Positions 15,705-22,154 of a stretch of DNA of 34,186 nt are shown in pieces. Positions within the stretch are counted from its first letter, which is position 1, and every line of letters begins with the position of its first letter. This DNA is from Acidobacteriota bacterium (GTDB lineage: Bacteria > Acidobacteriota > Vicinamibacteria > Vicinamibacterales > SCN-69-37), in NCBI GenBank assembly GCA_024640135.1, contig JAHEFO010000013.1, positions 1-34,186 of the forward strand, given 5' to 3'. The notes under the pieces were generated by a model. The model was not told the DNA's origin. It saw nothing but the letters and a program-made list of their open reading frames with translations, and did no database searches. A program made the translations under genes and the position numbers.

Positions 15705-16876
15705 CCCGTGCGCCTGACCTTCCGGCGCTGTTCGACCGGGCCGACGGACTGTACCGCGACTACAAACTCGGTGCGGTCCGTGCCTGGAAGGCGCGGACAG
15801 GCGGCCTGGCCATCGGCTACATGCCAATCTACATTCCGTGCGAGCTGCTGCATGCGCAGGGCGTCCTCCCCGTCGGCCTGATGGGCGCGCGCGACGACCT
15901 CGAGATCATCAAGGGGGACGCGTACTACCAGTCGTACATCTGCCACATTCCCCGCAGCACGATTGAGCTGGGGCTCAACGGCAACATCGATTGCCTGGAC
16001 GGCCTGATCTTCCCGGCCATTTGCGACGTCATCCGGAATCTCTCGGGGATCTGGCAGACGCTGTTTCCCGACAAGCTCGTGCGGTATCTGGACGTGCCGC
16101 AGAACTTCTCGCCGGACATCGGCGGCCGTTTCTATCGCCACGAACTCGAGACCCTCTGTGCCGAAATGGCCGGGCGTGGGGCACGCCCGTACGACCCCGA
16201 AGCATTGTCCGCGTCGATTGCCCTCTACAACCGGCTCCGGCGCCTGGTGCGCGACCTCTATGCGCTGCGGCAGGAGGCGCCATGGAAAGTGCCGACTTCC
16301 GAGCTCTACATCATGCTGCGTGCCACCCTCGTGCTGCCGGTGGAGGAAGCCATCGACCTGCTCGAGGAGTACCACGCCTGCGTCGAGGCCGCCGACGACC
16401 GTCAGCCGCTGGACCAGGCCCGGGTGCTGCTGACGGGGTCCTTCTGCGAACAGCCGCCGATTGGCCTGATTCGGACCCTCGAGCGTTCCGGGTGTTACAT
16501 CGTCGACGACGACTTCGTGCAGGTGCACCGATGGATCAAGTCCGATATTCCCGTTGAGGGTGATCCGCTGAACAACCTGGTCCAGGCCTTCCTGTCCGAC
16601 GCGATTGCCAGTTCGACCCGGTACATCGACCAGGGGGTCAAGGGCGCGGAGTTGCTCGACCGCGTGCGCATCAGCGGCGCCGAGGGCGTCTTGTTCTGCG
16701 CGCCCAGCTTCTGCGATCCGGCGCTGCTGGACCAACCCATGATGGTGCGGGCTGTCGAGACGACGAAGACGCCGTGGACGGCATTCAAGTACTCCGAGAA
16801 CACCGGCCAGTTCCAGGTCATTCGCGAGCAGGCAGGCACGTTCGCCGACTCAATCAAGCTGTGGAGCGAAGCATGA
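15701..16876 (+). CDS. bcrC: Benzoyl-CoA reductase subunit C (class I, ATP-dependent)
   Basis: 391 residues, of the 2-hydroxyacyl-CoA dehydratase D-component family (HgdA/B-like). With BcrB it forms the catalytic module that binds benzoyl-CoA and a low-potential [4Fe-4S] cluster and carries out the two-electron, Birch-like ring reduction. Candidate cluster cysteines are C47 (YIPCELLHAQG), C81 (QSYICHIPRS) and the later FCEQPP and CAPSFCDP cysteines. 'MPIYIPCELLHA.GVLPVGL' and 'NIDCLDGLIFPAICDVIRNLSG' are strong family blocks. The gene order C-B-A-D matches the Thauera-type bcrCBAD operon, and the size is close to Thauera BcrC. It overlaps dch and bcrB by 4 bp each. The enzyme should be oxygen-sensitive. 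Confidence 0.92.
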   Translation: MTRAPDLPALFDRADGLYRDYKLGAVRAWKARTGGLAIGYMPIYIPCELLHAQGVLPVGLMGARDDLEIIKGDAYYQSYICHIPRSTIELGLNGNIDCLDGLIFPAICDVIRNLSGIWQTLFPDKLVRYLDVPQNFSPDIGGRFYRHELETLCAEMAGRGARPYDPEALSASIALYNRLRRLVRDLYALRQEAPWKVPTSELYIMLRATLVLPVEEAIDLLEEYHACVEAADDRQPLDQARVLLTGSFCEQPPIGLIRTLERSGCYIVDDDFVQVHRWIKSDIPVEGDPLNNLVQAFLSDAIASSTRYIDQGVKGAELLDRVRISGAEGVLFCAPSFCDPALLDQPMMVRAVETTKTPWTAFKYSENTGQFQVIREQAGTFADSIKLWSEA

Positions 16877-18138
16877 GCAAGGACCAGAGCCAAGTCCGCC
16901 AGAAGGACATGATCGCGAGACATTTTGATCGTCTGGCGGCCGCGCCGGACACCGGGGACAAGACGGCCTACACGTTCGTGCCGGGCAACCTGACGGAACT
17001 GCTCTTGAGTTTCGATCTGCTCCCGGTGCTGCCCGAGATCAACTCTCTCCAGTCGGCCATGAGAGGGAAGACGGCCGAGTACATCGCGCTGGCCGAGAAG
17101 TTCGGTCACTCGGAGGATGTCTGCACCTACGTCAAGAGCGACATCGGCATGATGAAGTCCGGCAACATCGGGCCGACCGGCCAGCGGCTGCCCGATCCGG
17201 ACGTGCTGCTGTTGTCCTACACCGGCTGTTTTACCTTCCTCAAGTGGTTCGAGTTGCTCCGCGAGGAATACCACTGTCCCGTCGCGATGCTGCACGTGCC
17301 TTACCAACCGGATGGCCGGGTCACCCCGTCGATGCGCGACTACGTGGTCAAGCAGCTTCGGGATGAGGTGATTCCCACGCTGGAGCGTGTGTCCGGCCGT
17401 GCCTACGATGAGGATCGCCTGAAGGCGCATCTGGCGCTGGCCGCTCAGGCGGAAGATGACCTGGTGTGGGTCCTGCAGTCCGCGAAGCACCGGCCGTCGC
17501 CGATCGATGCGTACTTCGGCGCTGTGTACTACGTCGGCCCGATCTTCAGCGCCTTCCGAGGCACCCAGGCCGCGGTGGAGTACTACCGTGCGTTGCGGTC
17601 GGAAATCGACGAACGCATTCGGGAGGGCAAGGGGCCCGTGACCCCGGACGGGGAGATGGGGCAGGAGCGGTTCCGCGTGGTGGTCGAGGGCCCCCCGAAC
17701 TGGACCAGTTTCCGCCAATTCTGGAAGATGTTCTCCGACGAGGGTGCCGTCGCCGTCGCCTCCACGTACACCAAAGTCGGAGGCATGTACGACCTGGGTT
17801 TCCGTCACGATCCGTCGCGCCCCCTCGAGACCCTTGCGGAGTACTGTCTGGGTTGTTACACCAACCTCGGCCTGCCCACCCGCATCAATCTGCTGGCGCA
17901 GTACATCAAGGAGTACGAAGCGGACGGGTTCCTCATCAACTCGGTCAAGAGCTGCAATTCCTTCAGCGCCGGCCAGTTGCACATCATGCGCGAGGTCGAA
18001 CGAATCTCCGGACGGCCGGGCGGCTTCATCGAGAGTGATCTGGTCGATCCCCGCTATTTCTCGGCAGCCAATATCAAGAACCGGCTCGAATCGTACTTCC
18101 AGATGCTTGAGCAGAAGCGAATGGGAGGGGCGGCATGA
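16873..18138 (+). CDS. bcrB: Benzoyl-CoA reductase subunit B (class I, ATP-dependent)
   Basis: 421 residues from ATG 16873, which overlaps the bcrC stop by 4 bp. It belongs to the same dehydratase/reductase family as BcrC and is its partner in the catalytic heterodimer. Cysteines suited to the cluster are C84 (EDVCTYVKSDIG), C119 (YTGCFTF) and the later EYCLGC and KSCNSF cysteines. Other family blocks are 'VLPEINSLQSAMRGK' and 'CPVAMLHVPYQP'. An N-terminal helix (QVRQKDMIARHFDRL) precedes the core, as usual for BcrB. Its stop overlaps bcrA by 4 bp. Together with the two ATPase subunits downstream it makes a complete four-subunit class I reductase, so ring reduction here would cost ATP rather than use the Bam class II tungsten enzyme. 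Confidence 0.92.
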   Translation: MSKDQSQVRQKDMIARHFDRLAAAPDTGDKTAYTFVPGNLTELLLSFDLLPVLPEINSLQSAMRGKTAEYIALAEKFGHSEDVCTYVKSDIGMMKSGNIGPTGQRLPDPDVLLLSYTGCFTFLKWFELLREEYHCPVAMLHVPYQPDGRVTPSMRDYVVKQLRDEVIPTLERVSGRAYDEDRLKAHLALAAQAEDDLVWVLQSAKHRPSPIDAYFGAVYYVGPIFSAFRGTQAAVEYYRALRSEIDERIREGKGPVTPDGEMGQERFRVVVEGPPNWTSFRQFWKMFSDEGAVAVASTYTKVGGMYDLGFRHDPSRPLETLAEYCLGCYTNLGLPTRINLLAQYIKEYEADGFLINSVKSCNSFSAGQLHIMREVERISGRPGGFIESDLVDPRYFSAANIKNRLESYFQMLEQKRMGGAA

Positions 18139-19448
18139 AGTACACCATCGGAATCGATCTCGGCTCGACGACCACCAAGGCCGTGGTGCTCAACGAGGAC
18201 AGCGTCGTGATGGGGCGCGGGATTACGAACAGCCGCAGCAACTACGAAGTGGCCTGCCAGGTGGCGATGAGCGAGGCGCTCATCAACACCCGCTTTTCGC
18301 TGCTCCGGAACGAGCTCAAGTCTGAGGGGCTGTCGGAAGTCGAGCTGGACCGCTGGGTCAGCGAACTCGAGCGGCGGTTTCGCGCCGAACAGTACCGTTC
18401 GCAGTTGACCGTGCTGACGCGCGAACTCAATCGATTTGCGGGGCGCATGCTGATTGGCGGCGCGGCGCTGCGGGCGGCAGTCGGCCGCATCACGGGACTG
18501 ATGGCGGCCGAGGTCGAGGACCTGTACGCGGAAGGGACCCGGCGCAAGAGCGACTTCTTCCGGGACCTGGCCGGCGGCCGCTACATGAAACTGGCTGAAA
18601 CGGAAAGTCGCGGCCATGGCGTGGGGTACGACCAGGTGGTGGGACTGTTCGACAAGTCGATTCTCGATGTCGAGAACTCGGCCGAGGCTGCCGGAAGATT
18701 CAAAGATCATATGGCGGCTGCGGTGTGCGCCGCCGGGGCGGCCGACGGCGTGCTGGGCCAGGCCGTCTCGCGCGTCGCGTCACGGGAACTCGAGCAAATC
18801 GGCTCGGTCGGCACAGGTTACGGGCGACAGCGGCTGCCGTTTCCGGAGGGGCAAATCAAGTCCGAGATCCTCTGCCATGGTCTTGGCGCTCACGCCATGT
18901 TTCCGCTGACACGCACGGTGCTCGACATCGGAGGGCAGGACACCAAGGCCATTCAGGTCGACGACCAGGGCATCGTCACGTCCTTTCAGATGAACGACCG
19001 GTGTGCCGCCGGCTGCGGGCGTTATCTGGGATACATCGCGGACGAAATGAACCTGGGTCTGCATGAACTCGGCCCCGTGGCGTGCCAGTCGGATTCTCCC
19101 GTGCGGATCAACTCGACGTGCACCGTGTTTGCCGGTGCCGAACTCCGCGAACGACTGTCGCTGGGCGAGAAACAGGAGGACATTCTCGCCGGCCTCCATC
19201 GGGCAATTATTCTGCGCGCGATGTCGTTGATCGCCCGGTCGGGCGGCATCAGCAACCAGTTCACGTTCACGGGCGGCGTGGCGAAGAATCCGGCGGCCGT
19301 GCGGGCACTCCGGGATTTGTTGACGGAACACTACGGCGATCTGGATATCAATATTTCCGACGATTCGATCTACACGGGCGCCCTCGGCGCCGCGTTGTTC
19401 GCGCTCCGGGACCGACGCCGTTCTGCCGGCGCCCCGGCCATTCACTGA
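18135..19448 (+). CDS. bcrA: Benzoyl-CoA reductase ATPase/activator subunit A
   Basis: 437 residues, ASKHA-fold ATPase of the BcrA/BadF family. Phosphate-1 motif IGIDLGSTTTKAV (5-17); phosphate-2 motif D264-IGGQDTK. The cysteines that hold the [4Fe-4S] cluster shared between A and D are C290 (NDRCAAGC) and C329 (NSTCTVFAGAE). It has the long insertion (about 35-190, NSRSNYEVACQVAMSE... RKSDFFRDLAGG) that separates BcrA from the shorter BcrD and from HgdC activators. With BcrD it accepts electrons from ferredoxin and couples ATP hydrolysis to their transfer to BcrBC. It overlaps bcrB by 4 bp. No ferredoxin gene is in the operon. Confidence 0.93.
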   Translation: MKYTIGIDLGSTTTKAVVLNEDSVVMGRGITNSRSNYEVACQVAMSEALINTRFSLLRNELKSEGLSEVELDRWVSELERRFRAEQYRSQLTVLTRELNRFAGRMLIGGAALRAAVGRITGLMAAEVEDLYAEGTRRKSDFFRDLAGGRYMKLAETESRGHGVGYDQVVGLFDKSILDVENSAEAAGRFKDHMAAAVCAAGAADGVLGQAVSRVASRELEQIGSVGTGYGRQRLPFPEGQIKSEILCHGLGAHAMFPLTRTVLDIGGQDTKAIQVDDQGIVTSFQMNDRCAAGCGRYLGYIADEMNLGLHELGPVACQSDSPVRINSTCTVFAGAELRERLSLGEKQEDILAGLHRAIILRAMSLIARSGGISNQFTFTGGVAKNPAAVRALRDLLTEHYGDLDINISDDSIYTGALGAALFALRDRRRSAGAPAIH

Positions 19449-19456
19449 GGTCTCCC

Positions 19457-20320
19457 ATGCCCGATACACCTTCAGATTCGACGATGCTCACTGCCGGCGT
19501 GGATGTGGGATCGGCGGTCATCAAGATGGCCATCGTGGAAACAGACGAAGCCGGCGGCGAGCGTTTGGTCATCTGCCGCGGCGAGCGCATTCGACGCCGT
19601 GACACTCATGCCGTCGCGGAGAGCCTGTTTGCCGATCTCCTGAAGGAGAGTGGTGTCAGTCGCGACGCGCTCGGCTACGTGGCGACCACCGGCGAGGGCG
19701 AGACCATCCCGTTTCGCACCGGGCACTTCTACGGGATGACGACTCATGCGCGCGGCGGCCTGTTCCTGGAGCCGGAGGCCAGGGCCATCATCGACATGGG
19801 GGCGCTGCACACTCGTGCTGTCTCCATGGACGAACGCAGCAAGGTGATGGGATACCGGATGACCAGTCAGTGCGCGTCGGGTTCGGGTCAGTTCCTCGAG
19901 AACATCGCCCGATACCTTGGGGTCTCGCTCGAGGAGGTGGGCACCCTGTCCCTGCAAGCCGACAATCCCGAGGCCTGTTCGTCCATTTGCGCCGTCTTGG
20001 CCGAAACAGACGTGATCAACATGGTGTCTCGAGGCATCACCCTGCCGAATATCCTCAAAGGCATTCACACCTCCATGGCCGGCCGGGCGGTGCGTCTGCT
20101 AGTGTCGCTTGGCAAACCACCAGTGGTGATCGTGACCGGCGGACTGGCGAATGATGCCGGGCTGGTGGCGGCCCTTCGCGAGGCCGCCGCAGGGCAGAAG
20201 CTGGAGATCGATATCAGGCGGCATGAGCACTCCATGATTGCCGGTGCGATCGGTGCCGCGCTGTGGGGGGCATTCCGCGCGCGGAAGCTGCAGCGGCTGA
20301 AGGAGCGGGTGGCGTCGTGA
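19457..20320 (+). CDS. bcrD: Benzoyl-CoA reductase ATPase/activator subunit D
   Basis: About 287 residues from ATG 19457 (GAGG 6 bases upstream; 8 bp after the bcrA stop). It is a short ASKHA ATPase and pairs with BcrA. N-terminal 'TAGVDVGSAVIKMAI' is the phosphate-1 loop; 'AIIDMGALHTRAV' is the phosphate-2 region, with a substituted GG. Cluster cysteines lie in SQCASGSGQFLE and in EACSSICAVLAETD, matching the two-cysteine arrangement of activator proteins. 'FTGGLANDAG'-type adenosine-loop sequence appears as VIVTGGLANDAG near residue 230. The frame is open well upstream, but that part overlaps bcrA and has no family resemblance. The TGA overlaps the GTG of the next gene by 4 bp. Confidence 0.92.
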   Translation: MPDTPSDSTMLTAGVDVGSAVIKMAIVETDEAGGERLVICRGERIRRRDTHAVAESLFADLLKESGVSRDALGYVATTGEGETIPFRTGHFYGMTTHARGGLFLEPEARAIIDMGALHTRAVSMDERSKVMGYRMTSQCASGSGQFLENIARYLGVSLEEVGTLSLQADNPEACSSICAVLAETDVINMVSRGITLPNILKGIHTSMAGRAVRLLVSLGKPPVVIVTGGLANDAGLVAALREAAAGQKLEIDIRRHEHSMIAGAIGAALWGAFRARKLQRLKERVAS

Positions 20321-21048
20321 GCCTGCTGTCGCTGTTGGAGATGCAGGGGCGCGTGGCGGTGGTCGCCGGCGGCGCCGGGGCGATTGGTGCGGCGGTCTGC
20401 GGGCGACTGAGAGAGTGTGGCGCGACCGTCTTCTGCCTGGACCGTCCCGGGCGAATGGCACCAGAAGGCACGACATTTCTGGCGTGTGACGTCGCGGACG
20501 AGGCGGCTGTCGCCGGCGCCGTTGCGGAAGTCGATCGGCTGTCCGGGCGTCTCGACATCGTCGTGCACGCCGCCGGCATCACGCGTGACGCACGACTCTG
20601 GAAGGCCAGTGCCGAGGACTGGAACCAGGTCATGTCCACCAACCTCACGTCGGCGTTCCACCTGCTCCATGCGGCGGTGCCCATCATGCGGCGCACTGGA
20701 GGCGGTGCCGTCGTGCTGATTTCATCCATCAATGGCGAGCGCGGCAAGATCGGTCTGTCGTCGTATTCCGCCAGCAAAGCTGGTCTCAATGCGCTGGCCA
20801 GGACGGCGGCACGGGAGGTCGGTGTGTTCGGGATTCGCGTCAACGCCCTGGCGCCCGGATGGATCACGACGCCCATGACCGCCTCGCTGCCCGACGAGTT
20901 TCACCAGCGGGCGGCCGATGAGTCCGCGCTTGGCCGCGTGGGTGAACCCGATGATGTGGCGCGCGCGGCCGTGTTCCTGGTCTGCGATCTTTCCAGGCAC
21001 GTGACGGGCCAGGTGATCCGCGTCGACGGTGGCCAGCTGATTGGGTAG
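20317..21048 (+). CDS. SDR-family oxidoreductase, possibly acting on a pathway acyl-CoA
   Basis: 243 residues, classical short-chain dehydrogenase. Start GTG 20317 overlaps the bcrD stop (GTGA). Cofactor loop GGAGAIG (18-24), 'HAAGI' in place of NNAG (84-88), catalytic S137 and the Y150-x-x-x-K154 motif (YSASK) are all present. D42 after the second strand suggests NAD(H). It most resembles FabG-like 3-hydroxyacyl dehydrogenases. By position it could oxidise 3-hydroxypimeloyl-CoA, the product of Oah, or another CoA ester of the pathway. R. palustris uses the SDR BadH in its variant pathway, but had and oah here imply the Thauera-type route, so I do not name it BadH. Substrate assignment is inference; SDR family membership is certain. 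Confidence 0.88.
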   Translation: MSLLSLLEMQGRVAVVAGGAGAIGAAVCGRLRECGATVFCLDRPGRMAPEGTTFLACDVADEAAVAGAVAEVDRLSGRLDIVVHAAGITRDARLWKASAEDWNQVMSTNLTSAFHLLHAAVPIMRRTGGGAVVLISSINGERGKIGLSSYSASKAGLNALARTAAREVGVFGIRVNALAPGWITTPMTASLPDEFHQRAADESALGRVGEPDDVARAAVFLVCDLSRHVTGQVIRVDGGQLIG

Positions 21049-21080
21049 TGGCCGTACGGCCGCCTGGAGGAGAAGAAGCG

Positions 21081-21557
21081 ATGGAACTCGACAGTCCCCC
21101 ACGTGATCTGGTGCTTATCAGAAGCCTGCGTTCCGATGACATTGATGCCATTACGGCCATTGATGAGCGCGCGGTCGGACGCCGACGCGACCGGTTTCTG
21201 TCACTCAAGATGAAACAGGCCATGAGCGACACCGGCATTGCCGTGTCGCTGGCCGCGGAACTGGACGGCCATGTCGTGGGTTTCCTGCTGGCCCGGCTCT
21301 ACTACGGCGAGTTTGGCGTGACCGAACCTGCAGCCGTGCTCGACGTCCTCGGTGTGCATGGCGACTATCGCGGCCGGCATGTGGCTGCTGCGCTCCTCGA
21401 TCAACTGCGGACCAATCTGCTGGGTCTCGGCATCGGGACTCTGCAGACGGAGGTCTCGTGGAATCATCCCGACCTGATCACATTCTTCCAGCACGAAGGG
21501 TTCACGATCGCGCCGAGGTTGTGCCTGGATCTTGATCTGGCTCGTACGCGAACCTGA
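21081..21557 (+). CDS. GNAT-family N-acetyltransferase, second copy
   Basis: 158 residues from ATG 21081, chosen over GTG 21048 because of the purine-rich GGAGGAGAAGAAG ribosome binding stretch just before it. Conserved parts: 'LIRSLRSDDIDAITAID' N-terminus, 'VLDVLGVHGDYRGRHVAAALL' with the acetyl-CoA motif RGRHVA (97-102), and 'LITFFQHEGF' near the end. Motif A has V-A where G-x-G/A is usual. It is a divergent paralogue of the first GNAT at 14480-14941, aligning over the whole length ('LAAE.DG...GF', 'EFG', 'FF...GF'). It lies between the SDR and the Rrf2 regulator, 32 bp after the SDR and 5 bp before the regulator. The substrate is unknown. Confidence 0.85.
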   Translation: MELDSPPRDLVLIRSLRSDDIDAITAIDERAVGRRRDRFLSLKMKQAMSDTGIAVSLAAELDGHVVGFLLARLYYGEFGVTEPAAVLDVLGVHGDYRGRHVAAALLDQLRTNLLGLGIGTLQTEVSWNHPDLITFFQHEGFTIAPRLCLDLDLARTRT

Positions 21558-21562
21558 CATCC

Positions 21563-22060
21563 ATGAACCTCACCAAGTCCACACAATACGCGCTGTACGC
21601 GGCTGCTGAGATGGCGATGGCCGGCGAGGCCCCGACGACGGTGTCCGCAGTGGCCGCGCGTTACCGGATTCCAGAAGGGGCGCTGGCGAAGGTCTTCCAG
21701 CAGATGGTGCGGGCGGGCCTGGCGACCGGGACACGCGGGATCGGCGGCGGCTATCGCCTCGCCCGGCCGGCGTCGAAAATCACGGTTCTTGACGTCATGC
21801 ACGTCTTCGAGCGGCGCCGTACGCCTGGCGTGTGCGCCCTGCACCCGCGCCCCGAGGTTCCGTGTCCGACGGCCTCCGCCTGCAGAGTGCAGTGGCTCTT
21901 TCACGAAGTTGACGAACTCGTGCAGGCCACGTACGAGTCGGTGACGCTGCAGACGCTCGTTCGGCGCCGGGCGCCCAGGCGTCAGGCCGATCCGGCGTCC
22001 AACGCCGTCACCGTGCCGGCCTCCATGCTGAAGAAGCGGTCGCCCCAGCGGGTCCGCTGA
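21563..22060 (+). CDS. Rrf2-family transcriptional regulator (BadM/IscR-like)
   Basis: 165 residues. Winged helix-turn-helix at about 1-75: 'STQYALYAAAEMAM', the recognition region 'PEGALAKVFQQMVRAGL', and the wing 'GTRGIGGGYRLARPA', which is diagnostic for Rrf2. Three cysteines, C91, C101 and C107, sit in the Fe-S ligand region of this family, with spacing C-x9-C-x5-C; IscR uses C-x5-C-x5-C. A basic tail (RRRAPRR) follows. Members of this family sense Fe-S status, NO or O2, and BadM of R. palustris represses anaerobic benzoate genes. As last gene of the operon it is well placed to control its own promoter at 12248-12276 through the repeat at 12272-12299. Fe-S binding and target are inferred. 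Confidence 0.9.
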   Translation: MNLTKSTQYALYAAAEMAMAGEAPTTVSAVAARYRIPEGALAKVFQQMVRAGLATGTRGIGGGYRLARPASKITVLDVMHVFERRRTPGVCALHPRPEVPCPTASACRVQWLFHEVDELVQATYESVTLQTLVRRRAPRRQADPASNAVTVPASMLKKRSPQRVR

Positions 22061-22116
22061 CGCACGTGACGATTCGCATCCCGGGCCGATCCGAGTCTCC
22101 TCCTGCGTGACTGACC

Positions 22117-22135
22117 CGTTGCCTCCGCGGCAACG
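22117..22135. terminator. Hairpin between convergent genes
   Basis: CGTTGCC and GGCAACG are perfect 7-bp arms around TCCGC, in the 94-bp gap after the Rrf2 stop and before the stop of the convergent esterase. It has no T-run. Position suggests a bidirectional terminator for the benzoyl-CoA operon and the esterase. Confidence 0.45.
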
Positions 22136-22154
22136 CGCGGCGCTCTCTTCGGTC

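Noticed and set aside
16495-17982. 495-codon minus-strand open frame across bcrC/bcrB
   Set aside because: It lies wholly inside two unmistakable benzoyl-CoA reductase genes and has no recognisable domain.
20317-21048. Naming the SDR BadH (2-hydroxycyclohexanecarbonyl-CoA dehydrogenase)
   Set aside because: BadH belongs to the Rhodopseudomonas variant with BadK and BadI. The presence of had, oah and dch here implies the Thauera-type route, which has no use for BadH.
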